DNA of 64,000 nt from CAVUAN01 sp963739435 (GCA_963739435.1 CAVUAN010000008.1:62001-126000), one strand, 5' to 3'. Shown: positions 10,757-20,430, counted from the stretch's first letter. Translations and numbers: made by a program. The notes: generated by a model not told the origin, from the sequence alone.

Positions 10757-12669
10757 TTACTTCGAGGCGGCCGTCGGAGCGCGTGGGGCGATGATCTGTG
10801 ACAGGAGATCCGGCCTGGCGGCGTCGCGATCGAGGGCCGGGTAGCGCTCCCCGCCGGTGTAGTCGAGGCGGTAGGTGCGATAGAAATCGCCGTTCTCGAC
10901 GAGCAGCTCGACCGGCTTTCCGGGGTCCCTGGCGGCGCGGATCGCTTCCCGCAGAATTTCGCGCGACCACTTGCGCCCGTTCACGGCGACAAGACGCATT
11001 CCCGGGGCGATCCCCGCTTTGGCCGCCGGCAGGTTGGGGAGGACGTCGGGGATCATGCCTTCCTCGCCGACCTCGAATCCGATCGAGAAGCGGACGTCCG
11101 TCGTCTTGGAAGTCGCCTCGACGGCGCGCTGTATGTCGGGAATCTTGTCGGTGTACGCGAGCTTCCAGCCCGAGGCCGCAATGCCGGCTAAGGGCGCGCC
11201 GGGCTCGGTGGACTCGAGACGTTTCGACCAGAAGCCGCGCCAGTCATAGGGCGCCACGCGGTTCAACTCGGACACGACGTCGTCGAACGTGTACGGCGCG
11301 ACCCTCGGAGGCCCGGAGGCGCCGCCCAAAAAAGCCCGGCAGAAGTCGTCGAGGCTCTTCTTTCCCTTCGTCTCGCTGCGGATGATCGTGTCTGCCTCGA
11401 GCCACAGAAGCTCGCTCTCCGGGTAGAAGTCGGTCCCGCGCCGCCACGCGGCCCAGTCGGGCCGGGCCTCGTAGAGCCGCTGCGCCGCGATCGCCGTGTC
11501 GGAGAGCGGCCGCCACGAGCGTCCCGCCTGGTGATCCATCGTCGCGGCCGTGGCGGCGAGCTCTTCGCGGTACTGCTCGGGCGTCAGCTCCCCGTCCCGG
11601 GCCGTCAGCACCTGGCCCAGATACTCGGTCAGGCCCTCGTAGACCCAGAGCAGGTCGCCCCTCATCGGGTCGTGGTAGTTGCCGGTGGCGAGCCCGGCCG
11701 GCCGCCGGTATTTGCCGTTCCAGGAATGCGTCATCTCGTGGCCGAGGAGGCCCGCGAAAGTCTTGCGGGCGTCGGCGTCGATCAGGGACCGCTCCGCGAC
11801 CCGGTCGTCGCTCGACTCGTGGTGCTCGAGGCCGAAGTGGGCCGTGTGATTCGAGAGGGTCACGCAGAAAATCGTAGTGGCGGTAGTGGCGGGCGCCGAA
11901 GAGGGCCCCCGTCTCGGCGACGAGCGCCTGGAGTTGTTTGACGTGCTCGGGGAGCATATCGAGCGCGGCCTCGCTGTCGGCCGCGATCTGGATGCGGTGC
12001 TTCGGCTCGGTGTCGGTGAGCACGACGGTGCGCATGTGCGCCCCTGCCAGCAGCGGGCGAGTCGATGAGCGACGTCAGCGAGACCGGCTGAAACTCGATG
12101 CGCTCCCCGTCGCGGCGGTTCACCTCGAGCGCCGTGCCGAACTTCCAGCCGGCAGGCAGCTGGAGGGAGGCTGTGTACGTCAGCTCGTCCGACACAGCCG
12201 TCCGGGGATACAGCAGGACCTGGTTCCAGCGACAGGAGCGCGAGCTGCGCCGTGGCCGAGGCGCCCGAGGAGAAGCCGGCGGTTTCGGCAGGGCGAGAGG
12301 TAGTCGAGCGCGACCTCGACGCGGTCGGCGCCCTCCGGCACCGTGCAGTGAAAGAACCACATCTCGACGTCGTCGCGCCGCCAGGGCAGCGGCTTGCCTC
12401 CGGCCGACAGCTTCAGGCCGGCGAGGTCGGTGATGGGCCCCGTGGGTCCGTGCTCGCCCGGGATCCACTTGGGATAGCACGAGGGTGAGAGGGCCCGGGG
12501 CAGCCGGGATCGTCAGGCGAGCGTGGAAGATTCTTCGAGGCGCTTCGCGGGCGTCGACGTCGAGGACGATCGGGCGGCCGGCGGGCGCCGCAAGAGAAGA
12601 TGCAGGCGGAGTGAAGAAGGCCAGGGCCGCGGCGGCTGTCAGGATCGGTGCCGGACGCAAAAAACGCAT
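10757..12669 (-). pseudogene. M61-family (glycyl aminopeptidase-like) metallopeptidase with PDZ domain, frame-broken
   Basis: Secreted zinc aminopeptidase of the M61 family. The start at 12669 gives a signal peptide (MRFLRPAPILTAAAALAFF then SLAAPAG). The catalytic zinc motif is HEMTHSWNGKYRRP in the frame covering 10757-11863, followed by the family's YEGLTEYLG block. A PDZ-like C-terminal domain is seen around NLPAAKAGIAPGMRLVAVNG. The N-terminal third is spread over three frames with slips near 12480, 12040 and 11865. It ends 17 bp before the acylase gene on the same strand, so the two hydrolases are probably co-transcribed. Divergent from ribBA across a 41-bp gap. Confidence 0.82.
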
Positions 12670-12710
12670 GTTCGGGGGTCTCCTTCGGGCGGCGAGCATA
12701 CCGTGAGAAA

Positions 12711-13937
12711 ATGACGTTCATGAAAGAAGTCCAGACACCGTTTGCCTCGATCGAGCGGGCCGTGGCGGATCTGCGGGCCGGACGCTTCGTCGTGGTCGTG
12801 GACGACGAAGACCGCGAGAACGAGGGCGACCTCGTGCTGGCGGCCGAGAAGGCGACGCCCGAGGCGATCAATTTCATGGTGCGGGAGGGGCGCGGCCTGG
12901 TCTGCCTCGCCTTGACCGGCGCTCGCTGCGACGCTCTCGAGCTGCCTCCCATGGTCGAGCAGAACACTTCGAATTTCGGGACCGCCTTCACGGTCTCGAT
13001 CGAGGCTCGCGGCCGGACGACGACGGGCATCTCGGCCGCCGACCGGGCCAACACCGTGCTGGCGGCGATCGACCCGAAGACTCGGCCCGCGGACCTCCTG
13101 CGCCCCGGCCACATGTTCCCGCTGCGCGCGCAGACAGGCGGCGTGCTCAAGCGCGCCGGACAGACCGAAGCGTCTGTCGATCTCGCGCGTATCGCCGGCC
13201 TCGATCCCTCGGCCGTTCTGTGCGAGATCATGAACGAGGACGGCACGATGGCGCGGGTGCCCGACCTTGCGGCGTTCTGCGAGCGGCACGGCCTGGCCAT
13301 GGTGACGGTCGCGGATCTCATCCGCCACCGCATGCAGACCGAGCGCCTCGTGCACCGCATCGCGGCGCCGAGCCTGCCGACGCGCTTCGGCAATTTCCGG
13401 ATCTATGCCTACCGCAGCGAGGTCACCAACGAGGAGCACGTGGCGCTGGTGCACGGCGAGATCCGCGAGGATGAGCCGGTTCTGGTTCGCGTGCACTCGC
13501 AATGCCTGACGGGAGACGTCTTCGGGTCGTGCCGCTGCGACTGCGGCGAGCAGCTCTCACTCGCCATGGAGAAGATCGTCGAGGCCGGCAAGGGCGTGTT
13601 CCTCTACCTGCTGCAGGAGGGCCGCGGGATCGGCCTCTTCAACAAGATCAAGGCCTACGAGCTGCAGGACGCCGGCCACGACACGGTCTCGGCCAACGAG
13701 AAGCTCGGCTTCCCGCCGGACATCCGCAACTACGGCGTGGGCTCCCAGATCCTGCGCGACCTCGGCGTGCGAAAGATGCGCCTGATGACGAACAACCCGT
13801 CGAAGTACGTGGCCATCGGAGGTTTCGGCCTCGAGATCGTCGAGCGGGTTCCGCTCGAGGTCCGCCCGACCGACGGCACGCGCAAGTACCTCGAGGCCAA
13901 GAAGAACAAGATGGGCCATCTGCTGAAGATGGTCTAG
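12711..13937 (+). CDS. ribBA: Bifunctional 3,4-dihydroxy-2-butanone 4-phosphate synthase / GTP cyclohydrolase II
   Basis: Makes both precursors of riboflavin: the four-carbon unit from ribulose 5-phosphate and the pyrimidine from GTP. 408 residues with two domains in the usual order. The DHBP synthase half (about 10-205) shows DDEDRENEGDLVLAAE, HMFPLRA and TEASVDLARIAGL. The GTP cyclohydrolase II half (about 210-405) has the zinc Cys block CLTGDVFGSCRCDCG and the catalytic EGRGIGLFNKIKAY. Start taken at the ATG at 12711; a second ATG at 12720 is possible and no strong ribosome site distinguishes them. The upstream gap is too short for an FMN riboswitch. Confidence 0.95.
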   Translation: MTFMKEVQTPFASIERAVADLRAGRFVVVVDDEDRENEGDLVLAAEKATPEAINFMVREGRGLVCLALTGARCDALELPPMVEQNTSNFGTAFTVSIEARGRTTTGISAADRANTVLAAIDPKTRPADLLRPGHMFPLRAQTGGVLKRAGQTEASVDLARIAGLDPSAVLCEIMNEDGTMARVPDLAAFCERHGLAMVTVADLIRHRMQTERLVHRIAAPSLPTRFGNFRIYAYRSEVTNEEHVALVHGEIREDEPVLVRVHSQCLTGDVFGSCRCDCGEQLSLAMEKIVEAGKGVFLYLLQEGRGIGLFNKIKAYELQDAGHDTVSANEKLGFPPDIRNYGVGSQILRDLGVRKMRLMTNNPSKYVAIGGFGLEIVERVPLEVRPTDGTRKYLEAKKNKMGHLLKMV

Positions 13938-13968
13938 CCGGGCGCCCGCGCCAGGCAAAGGAGATCCC

Positions 13969-14814
13969 ATGGCAGTCAAGGGTTTCGAGGTCCTGGACGG
14001 CCGTGCCGGGGCCGGCGGCGGACTGCGTTACGGCCTGATCGGCGTTGCCCTCCTGCTCCTGTTCCTGATCGGCAATCCCTTGACGGTGATCCCGGCCGGA
14101 GACGTCGGGGTCAAGGACTTCTTCGGAAACGTGTCGCCCAACATCCTGACGTCCGGCGTCCACTTCGTCCTGCCCTTCACGAAGGTCGTCAAGATGTCGA
14201 TCAAGACGCAGGAGGTCAAGGAGACGGCCGAGGTTCCCTCGAAGGAGGGCTTGATCATGGACCTCGAGACGTCCGTTCTGTATCGCCTCGACCCCTCGAA
14301 GGCCCCCGAGATTTATCGGACAGTGGGCCGCGACTACGGGACCATCGCAGTGCTGCCCCAGATCCGGTCGGCCCTGAGGGAGATCACGGCCTCCTACGAG
14401 GCCAAGGACCTCTACTCCTCCCAGCGGGAAAAGATCGCATCGGAGATCTTCGATCTCGTCAACAAGATGTCGGGCGGCCGCGGAATCATCACCGAAGCCG
14501 TGCTTCTTCGAAAGATCGGCCTCCCGGCGCTCGTCGCCAACGCCATCCAGGAGAAGTTGAAGCGGGAGCAGGAAGCCGAGCAGATGAAATTCGTCCTGCA
14601 GAAGGAAGAGCAGGAGGCGCAGCGCAAGCGGATTGAAGCTCAGGGTGTCGCGGACTTCCAGCGGATCGTGGCGCAGGGGATTTCGCAGCAGCTGCTCGAG
14701 TGGAAGGGGATCGAAGCGACCGAAAAGCTCGCCCTGTCGCCCAACACGAAGATCGTCGTCATCGGCAACCCGAAGTCGGGCCTCCCGATCATCCTGGGTG
14801 GAGAAGTAAAGTAG
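13969..14814 (+). CDS. SPFH/prohibitin-domain membrane protein
   Basis: Membrane-anchored SPFH (band 7) protein of 281 residues; bacterial members organise membrane microdomains or control FtsH-like proteases. One N-terminal transmembrane segment (LIGVALLLLFLIGNPLTVIP, residues about 24-43) is followed by the SPFH domain (GVKDFFGNVSPNILTSGVHF onward) and a charged coiled-coil region (QEKLKREQEAEQMKFVLQKE). A good AGGAG ribosome site precedes the ATG by 6 bp. It lies between ribBA and mobA without obvious functional link to either. Confidence 0.88.
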   Translation: MAVKGFEVLDGRAGAGGGLRYGLIGVALLLLFLIGNPLTVIPAGDVGVKDFFGNVSPNILTSGVHFVLPFTKVVKMSIKTQEVKETAEVPSKEGLIMDLETSVLYRLDPSKAPEIYRTVGRDYGTIAVLPQIRSALREITASYEAKDLYSSQREKIASEIFDLVNKMSGGRGIITEAVLLRKIGLPALVANAIQEKLKREQEAEQMKFVLQKEEQEAQRKRIEAQGVADFQRIVAQGISQQLLEWKGIEATEKLALSPNTKIVVIGNPKSGLPIILGGEVK

Positions 14815-14820
14815 GAGTCG

Positions 14821-15411
14821 GTGACTCGGATTCCGATGCCGGCGGCCGTTCTCGCGGGGGGCGCCTCCCGGCGCATGGGCCGGCCCAAGGCGAGCCTCGA
14901 GTACGGAGGATCCACGCTCCTCGAGCACCAGGCGAAGCGTTTGGACGGGATCTTCTCACCCGTCTATGCCATCGTGAAGGACGGCGAAGCGGCCGCCGGA
15001 GCGGCACACGTGTTGTTTGACCGAACACCGGAACATGCCGCCATCCATGGCCTCATTCGAGCGCTCGAGGAGGTCGACGACCGCGTGTTCGCCCTCGCCG
15101 TGGATCTCCCGATTTTCTCAGAGGCTGTCGCGCGCCTGATCGCCTCGCGGTCGCTCGCTTCGGAGGCCCCGGCCGTCCTCGCGCGCGCGGGAGGCGTGCT
15201 GCAGCCGCTGGCGGCCGTCTGGAGGCGAACCGTCCTGGAGACGGCCCGGGAGCGCGTCAGCCGCGGAGAGCTCTCGCTCCATGGCCTCGCGCAGGAAGTC
15301 GGGGCCGACGTGATCGCCGAGGAGGAGTGGCGCCGGGCCGACCCGAGCGGAAACTCCTTTGCAAACGTGAACACACTCGAGCAGTACGTCGCCCTGCGGG
15401 AGCGGGCGTGA
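14821..15411 (+). CDS. mobA: Molybdenum cofactor guanylyltransferase
   Basis: Transfers GMP from GTP to molybdopterin to give the guanine dinucleotide form of the cofactor. 196 residues. The start is a GTG at 14821. The nucleotidyltransferase signature LAGGASRRMGRPKASL is at residues 11-26, followed by LLEHQ and the metal-binding Asp in FALAVDLPIFS. First gene of a molybdenum-cofactor cluster; its stop overlaps the GTG of moaC (GTGA). Confidence 0.93.
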   Translation: MTRIPMPAAVLAGGASRRMGRPKASLEYGGSTLLEHQAKRLDGIFSPVYAIVKDGEAAAGAAHVLFDRTPEHAAIHGLIRALEEVDDRVFALAVDLPIFSEAVARLIASRSLASEAPAVLARAGGVLQPLAAVWRRTVLETARERVSRGELSLHGLAQEVGADVIAEEEWRRADPSGNSFANVNTLEQYVALRERA

Positions 15412-15947
15412 GCGACGCTCCCCAGAAGCCGGCCGGGCGGCCTCGGCGGCCCCGGGGAGCCGGACCCCTGCGCGGGAGCGTCCTGCATGTCGATGCCCGC
15501 GGGCGCGCCCGGATGGTGGATGTGGGCGGAAAGCGCTCGACGCGGCGGGTCGCTGTCGCCCGCGGCGCGCTCGCCATGGGAACGCGGGCCTTCGACGCCC
15601 TCGCGTCCGGCAGGCTCGCCAAGGGAGATGCGATTGCTGTCGCGAGGCTCGCCGGTATCCAGGCCGCCAAGAAAACCTCCGAAATCGTGCCGCTCTGCCA
15701 CCCGCTCTCGCTCGAGTCGGTGGAAGTGGAGATCGAGCTGTCACGAGCGCGCCGGGAGGCAATCGTCACCGCCACGACACGCATCACGGGCAAGACGGGC
15801 GTCGAGATGGAAGCGCTGACGGCCGTGGCGGCCTCCTGCCTCGCTCTCTACGACATGATCAAAGCGATCGACAGGGCGGCGATCATCAAGGAAATCGTCT
15901 TGCTGGAGAAGTCGGGCGGCCGATCGGGCAGGTACCGGAGGGCCTAG
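15408..15947 (+). CDS. moaC: Cyclic pyranopterin monophosphate synthase
   Basis: Converts the MoaA product 3',8-cyclo-GTP to cyclic pyranopterin monophosphate, the first stable intermediate of molybdenum cofactor synthesis. The GTG at 15408 overlaps the mobA stop. The protein (179 residues) has a Pro/Arg-rich N-terminal extension of about 25 residues, then MVDVGGKRSTRRVAVARG. The catalytic features are LCHPLSLESVEVE, the Thr/Gly-rich KTGVEMEALTAV and the Asp/Lys block LYDMIKAIDR. Normal C-terminus ending in EKSGGRSGRYRR. Confidence 0.95.
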   Translation: MSDAPQKPAGRPRRPRGAGPLRGSVLHVDARGRARMVDVGGKRSTRRVAVARGALAMGTRAFDALASGRLAKGDAIAVARLAGIQAAKKTSEIVPLCHPLSLESVEVEIELSRARREAIVTATTRITGKTGVEMEALTAVAASCLALYDMIKAIDRAAIIKEIVLLEKSGGRSGRYRRA

Positions 15948-16072
15948 AGCTACGTCGCTCGCGGTTTGCGCGGGGCCTGCGCCCCTTGGGCGCACCGGCG
16001 AGCTCCATACTGATATGAATGCGCTCGGCCGCCGATAGCAAACGGATCAGAGAACGAAAGCGAGGGCTCTCC

Positions 16073-16513
16073 ATGAGGGGCGAGAAGATCTACGAGTACG
16101 ATCTCGATGTCCTGGGAATGACGGATCACGGTGTGAGCCTGGAGGCCATTCTCACCGGCAAGGAAAAGGTCCCGCCGCAAGGGGCTCGCGTCGACGTCGC
16201 CTTCGAAGGCCGCGCGAAGGGCCGCCTCGCGGGGAAGGTCCGCGGCGTCGATTACCTTCGGCTACGCGCCGATGGCCGCGTCGATCTCGATATCCGGATC
16301 ACCATCGAGACGGGAGACGGCCACCGGATCGCCCTGTCTGCGGACGGCGTGGGCGTGCCGCGCGCGGGTGAGCCGATCGCAGACATCTTTGAAAACGTCA
16401 GTCTCAGCACGGCGGCCGAGGGTTATGCGTGGGTCAACACGAAACAGGTCTGGGGAGCCGGAACGGTCAATTTCGCGACCGGAAAGATTCACATCGACGC
16501 ATACATGCAATGA
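16073..16513 (+). CDS. DUF3237-like protein
   Basis: Small soluble protein of 146 residues resembling the DUF3237 family; function unknown. Seen features are a beta-rich pattern with DYLRLRADGRVDLDIRITIET in the middle and a YAWVNTKQVWGAGTVN stretch near the end, where DUF3237 members have a Tyr-x-W-x-N block. The ATG at 16073 is preferred over an upstream ATG at 16019 because similarity begins at EKIYEYDLDVLG. It sits inside the molybdenum-cofactor cluster, convergent with moaA across 37 bp, with no evident link to it. Confidence 0.65.
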   Translation: MRGEKIYEYDLDVLGMTDHGVSLEAILTGKEKVPPQGARVDVAFEGRAKGRLAGKVRGVDYLRLRADGRVDLDIRITIETGDGHRIALSADGVGVPRAGEPIADIFENVSLSTAAEGYAWVNTKQVWGAGTVNFATGKIHIDAYMQ

Positions 16514-16550
16514 ACGGCGGGACTTCGACCACAATGTCCGGCAGCTGAAC

Positions 16551-17585
16551 CTATCCCCCCCGGGTGTGCATCTCGAGGTGCGGGTCCTCCCGCAGTTTTT
16601 CGATCCCGACGAGGGGAGCGCGGTCGCGGAGGGCCAGCCGCACCTCGGCGCCGCGGTCGTCGCGGCGGCGCCAGTTATCGGTGATCAGGGCGGCCAGCTC
16701 CTCGGTCGAGGCTCCGGCGCGCAGGGGGCCGCGCAGGTCCGTTCCGCGGGCCGCGTAGAGGCAGAGATACCAGAGCCCGTCGGCCGTCAGCCGGCTTCGG
16801 TCGCAGGAGCGGCAGAAGGGGGCAGTCGTCGAGGCGATGATGCCGAAGACGGTGCCATCCGGAAGCCGGAATCGTTCGGCGGGCGCCGCGCTGTTCTCCT
16901 GGACCGGCGCAATCGGACCGTACCGGGACTCGAGAACACGTAGCATGTCCGTTCGGGAGAAAACCTTTTCCGGAGTCCATCCGGTCGCGCCGCCGACATC
17001 CATGTACTCGATGTACCGCAGCTCGGCTCCCTGCCTCCGGGCATACTCGAGCAGCGGCACGATCTCGTCGTCGTTCACGCCGCGGATGACGACCGTGTCG
17101 AGCTTGACCGAGGCGAAGCCCTCGGCCGCGGCGGCGTCGATTCCGGCGAGCACGCGGTTGAGGTTGGCGGTGCGCGTCAGGGTCTCGAACCGGGCAGGCT
17201 GGAGCGTGTCGAGGCTGATGGTGACGCGGTGCAGGCCGGCCTCTCGCAGCGGTCGGGCGGCCTCGGCGAGCAGCACGCCGTTGGTCGTCATGGCCAGATC
17301 CTGCAGCCCCGGCTTTTCTCGGAGGAGCCCGACGAGCGTCGGGAGGTCGCGGCGCAGGAGCGGTTCGCCTCCCGTCAGCCGGGCCCGCGTGACGCCGAGC
17401 GCGAGGAAGACGTCGAAGAGGCGTGCGATTTCCTCGAGGGTCAAGATCTCGGCGCGCGGCAGCCAGACGTACTCGCGCTCGGGCATGCAGTAGGCGCAGC
17501 GCAGGTTGCAGCGGTCCGTCACCGAGAGCCGCAGGTTTGAGAGCGGCCGGCCGAGCGTGTCCCGAAGGCTGCGGTCTCCAGTCAT
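16551..17585 (-). CDS. moaA: GTP 3',8-cyclase
   Basis: Radical SAM enzyme that rearranges GTP in the first step of molybdenum cofactor synthesis. 344 residues. The N-terminal radical SAM cluster motif is CNLRCAYC at about residues 26-33. The C-terminal second cluster motif is CRSCDRSRLTADGLWYLC. GTP-binding Arg-rich and TGGEPLLRRDL blocks are present, and the protein ends in the family's double glycine (HTRGG). Opposite in direction to mobA-moaC and divergent from the mogA-like gene across 27 bp, which must hold both promoters or leave one leaderless. Confidence 0.96.
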   Translation of the reverse strand: MTGDRSLRDTLGRPLSNLRLSVTDRCNLRCAYCMPEREYVWLPRAEILTLEEIARLFDVFLALGVTRARLTGGEPLLRRDLPTLVGLLREKPGLQDLAMTTNGVLLAEAARPLREAGLHRVTISLDTLQPARFETLTRTANLNRVLAGIDAAAAEGFASVKLDTVVIRGVNDDEIVPLLEYARRQGAELRYIEYMDVGGATGWTPEKVFSRTDMLRVLESRYGPIAPVQENSAAPAERFRLPDGTVFGIIASTTAPFCRSCDRSRLTADGLWYLCLYAARGTDLRGPLRAGASTEELAALITDNWRRRDDRGAEVRLALRDRAPLVGIEKLREDPHLEMHTRGG

Positions 17586-17612
17586 CGAGCGGCTATATTA
17601 GCGGTCGCCAGC

Positions 17613-18122
17613 ATGCCTGCAACGCCAATCCGCACCGCGATCCTGACTGTGTCCGACGGCGTTGCTGCCGGAGAGCGGGTGGATTTGGGCGGTCCGGCCT
17701 GTGAGCAGGCCCTCCGGGAGGCCGGCATCGACGTCCGGGTCGTCGGGCGAATCGTCCTCCCGGACGATCTGCAGCGCGTGGCTGTGGCGGTGGCTTCGAT
17801 GGCGGACGCCGACAGCACGGACCTGATCGTCCTGACCGGAGGCACAGGGGTGGCGCCGCAGGACCGCACGCCCGAGGCGGTGAAGGCAGTCGTGGAGTTC
17901 GAGATCCCAGGCCTTGCGGAGCGCATGCGCGCCGAGACGGGCCGCGAGTTTGCTGCGGCCGCTCTTTCGCGCCAGGTCGCGGGCGTGCGGGGCCGCACTC
18001 TGGTGATCTGCCTGCCGGGCTCGCCCAAGGGCGCCGCCGATTGCATTCGCTCGGTCGCGGACCTGCTGCCTCACGCCGTCGCTCTCATCCGGGGCGAGAA
18101 GCCGGATCACCCGAAGCGATGA
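17613..18122 (+). CDS. MogA/MoaB-family molybdopterin adenylyltransferase
   Basis: Adenylylates molybdopterin before metal insertion. 169 residues, single MoCF-binding domain. Seen motifs: AILTVSDGVAAGERVD near the start, LTGGTGVAPQDRTPEAV in the active site and CLPGSPKGAADCI near the C-terminus. The sequence fits MoaB and MogA equally well. The stop overlaps the ATG of the NamZ-MobB fusion (ATGA), so the two are coupled. Confidence 0.93.
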   Translation: MPATPIRTAILTVSDGVAAGERVDLGGPACEQALREAGIDVRVVGRIVLPDDLQRVAVAVASMADADSTDLIVLTGGTGVAPQDRTPEAVKAVVEFEIPGLAERMRAETGREFAAAALSRQVAGVRGRTLVICLPGSPKGAADCIRSVADLLPHAVALIRGEKPDHPKR

Positions 18123-19774
18123 GCAGTGTCCGTCCCGGCATCGACCGGCTGTTGGCGGATCCCTCGTGCCTGGACGGGAAACGCTTCGGCTTGATCACGA
18201 ACCCTTCGGGCGTGACCTCGAAGGGCGAGCCCTCTTGGAAGGCGCTCGGAGCGCTGCGCGCGGGCAAGCTGATGCGCCTCTTCGGTCCGGAGCACGGGGT
18301 CGACGGAGGGGCGGTCTACATGGAGGCAGTCGGCAGCTCCGTGCACCCGCCGAGCGGTTTGCCCGCGGTGTCGCTCTACGGCGATTCGATCGCGAGCCTG
18401 AAACCCAGGCCGCAGGATCTCGAAGGCCTCGATGCGCTCGTCTTCGACATCGCCGACGTGGGCAGCCGCTACTACACCTACATCTGGACGATGATGCTGG
18501 CGATGGAGGCGGCGGCCGCCGCGGGGATCCGCTTCGTCATCTGCGACCGGCCCAACCCGATCGGCGGCTCCGTCGAGGGCGCGCCGCAGGAGCCGGAGCT
18601 GCTGTCCTTCGTGGGCCTGCACCCCGTGCCGGTCCGCCACGGGCAGACTGCAGGGGAGCTGGCTCGATATCTTGCCGCCGACAAACGGCTCTCGGTCGAC
18701 CTCGTCGTGTGTCCGGTCCAAGGGTGGGCGCGCTCCATGTCCTTCGAGCGCACGGGTCTGCCATGGGTCCCGCCGTCGCCGAACATGCCGACGCGGGAGA
18801 CTGCTCTCGTCTATCCGGGCATGTGCCTGCTCGAAGGGACGAATCTTTCGGAAGGGCGCGGAACGACGAGCCCGTTTCTCCGGTTCGGAGCACCCTGGCT
18901 GCGTGCCCTCGATCTCGCCGAAGAGCTCAACCGCCTCGATCTCCCGGGCGTCGCGTTCCTCCCGGCGCACTTCCGGCCGATGTTCGACAAGCACGCGGGT
19001 CAGACCTGCGGCGGCGCCCAGATGCGCGTGACCGACGCGGACGTATTTCGGTCCTACGAAACGGGCCTCCGAATCATCGAGACGGCCCGTCGGCTCGCTC
19101 CCGGGCAATTCCGCTGGAGAACCGAGCCCTACGAGTTCGATCCGAGGCCGGCCATCGACCTATTGACGGGCTCGGCCCGGTTCCGGCGGATGGTGGATGG
19201 GGGGGAAGACCTGGCCGGCGAAATCGAGCGCAACGACCGGGAGGCGGCGGCATTCCGGCAGCGGTTCGCCCCTCACAGGCTCTACCCGGAGGGCAAGCCT
19301 GCCGTCGTTTCGTTCGTGGGCGCTCACAACGCCGGAAAGACCACGCTGGTGGCGGCGCTCGTCCCGAGGCTGAAGGCGCAGGGCTTCACAGTCGGGACCC
19401 TCAAGCACACGACGAAGGACGCGGAAGACGACGTCGCCGGAAAGGATTCCTACATCCACGCAAAGGCGGGAGCGGCGGTGGCGGCGTTCGTCACGCCCGA
19501 GCGAGCGACCGCCCGGCGCTTCGGGCCCGAGCAGCCGCTGGAAGCAATCCTTCAGTCGAGCTTTTCCGGATGCGACATCGTTCTCGTCGAGGGCTACAAG
19601 TCGCTGCCGGGGCCGAAGGTCGAGATCATCCGGGCGGGGATCGCGCGAACGTCGGTAACCGGCGCCGCGCTTCGGGTAGGAGATGGGCCTTCCGAGGACG
19701 GAGTTCCGACCCTGCGCGCCGGCGATTTGGACGGGATCCTGTCGGCCGTCCTGCGGCTTGCCGGGCTGTCGTGA
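18119..19774 (+). CDS. Fusion of a NamZ-like (DUF1343) domain and MobB
   Basis: Two unrelated full domains in one unbroken frame of 551 residues. Residues 1 to about 393 match DUF1343, the exo-beta-N-acetylmuramidase NamZ family: GLITNPSGV, FGPEHGVDG, FDIADVGSRYYTYIW, CDRPNPIGG and the RPMFDKHAGQTCGG block. From about residue 394 the sequence is MobB, the GTP-binding adaptor of molybdopterin-guanine dinucleotide synthesis, with Walker A GAHNAGKTT and GTLKHTTKD. The junction lies at YPEGKPAVVSFVG, where separate genes would end and start. No signal peptide is seen, so the NamZ part would be cytoplasmic. The MobB half fits the surrounding cofactor genes; the NamZ half does not. Confidence 0.88.
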   Translation: MSSVRPGIDRLLADPSCLDGKRFGLITNPSGVTSKGEPSWKALGALRAGKLMRLFGPEHGVDGGAVYMEAVGSSVHPPSGLPAVSLYGDSIASLKPRPQDLEGLDALVFDIADVGSRYYTYIWTMMLAMEAAAAAGIRFVICDRPNPIGGSVEGAPQEPELLSFVGLHPVPVRHGQTAGELARYLAADKRLSVDLVVCPVQGWARSMSFERTGLPWVPPSPNMPTRETALVYPGMCLLEGTNLSEGRGTTSPFLRFGAPWLRALDLAEELNRLDLPGVAFLPAHFRPMFDKHAGQTCGGAQMRVTDADVFRSYETGLRIIETARRLAPGQFRWRTEPYEFDPRPAIDLLTGSARFRRMVDGGEDLAGEIERNDREAAAFRQRFAPHRLYPEGKPAVVSFVGAHNAGKTTLVAALVPRLKAQGFTVGTLKHTTKDAEDDVAGKDSYIHAKAGAAVAAFVTPERATARRFGPEQPLEAILQSSFSGCDIVLVEGYKSLPGPKVEIIRAGIARTSVTGAALRVGDGPSEDGVPTLRAGDLDGILSAVLRLAGLS

Positions 19775-20430
19775 CGACGCCTCTTCTCGTTTTCGACCTC
19801 GACGGGACCCTCATCGACGGTTACGCGGCGATCGGCGAGGCCCTGTCGTACGCGATGGGACAACTCGGGTTGCAGCCGCCTCCCGACGCCCGCGTGCGCG
19901 TCATGGTCGGGTACGGACTGGAGAAGCTTCTCGAGCAGGCCGTCGGACTGGAGCTCGCGCCGCGAGGGGTGATTCTCTTCCGCGAGCGGTACCCGGAAGT
20001 CGCCGTCGCGGGCTCCCACCTGCTGTCCGGGGTCGCTGAAACGCTCGCGGTTCTTCGCGAGAGCGGATACAGGATGGCCGTCGCCTCCAACAAGCCGGCG
20101 CGCTTCTCCCGCCTCATTCTCGAGGCCAAGGGTGTCGCCGGGAATTTCTTCTCGATCGAAGGCCCGGACGAGGCGACACCCGCAAAGCCCGATCCGACGA
20201 TGCTGCGCCGCATCCTGAAGGAGGCGGGGGTGGAGCCCTCGGAGGGCATCGTCATCGGCGACATGGAAGTCGACGCGGCCTTCGCCCGCGCCGCCGGATC
20301 GCGTGTGGTCCTGATCCCCAACGGTTCGCGGTCGCGCGACGAGCTGGCGAGCGTTCCAGCGGACGGGCGCGTCGACACATTCGCGCAACTGCCCGGGTGG
20401 CTCGCGGCTCAAACTAGAATCTCCCCATGA
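19771..20430 (+). CDS. HAD-superfamily phosphatase, phosphoglycolate phosphatase-like
   Basis: Haloacid dehalogenase-type hydrolase of 219 residues. The GTG at 19771 overlaps the previous TGA (GTGA). Motif I is VFDLDGTLIDG at residues 7-17, motif II VASNKPA, motif III Lys in TPAKPDP, and motif IV IGDMEVDAAFA. The helical cap and the KP-D-P block match the Gph/PGP group, which removes 2-phosphoglycolate. Substrate is not certain. The stop overlaps the serA ATG (ATGA); next to serA, a role in phosphoserine or glycolate metabolism is possible. Confidence 0.88.
   Translation: MTTPLLVFDLDGTLIDGYAAIGEALSYAMGQLGLQPPPDARVRVMVGYGLEKLLEQAVGLELAPRGVILFRERYPEVAVAGSHLLSGVAETLAVLRESGYRMAVASNKPARFSRLILEAKGVAGNFFSIEGPDEATPAKPDPTMLRRILKEAGVEPSEGIVIGDMEVDAAFARAAGSRVVLIPNGSRSRDELASVPADGRVDTFAQLPGWLAAQTRISP

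Noticed and set aside
9448..10794. Plus-strand frame of about 450 codons opposite the acylase gene
   Set aside because: Shadow of a well-supported minus-strand gene; no recognisable domain.
12670..12710. FMN riboswitch before ribBA
   Set aside because: The gap to the divergent gene is only 41 bp, far too short for the aptamer.
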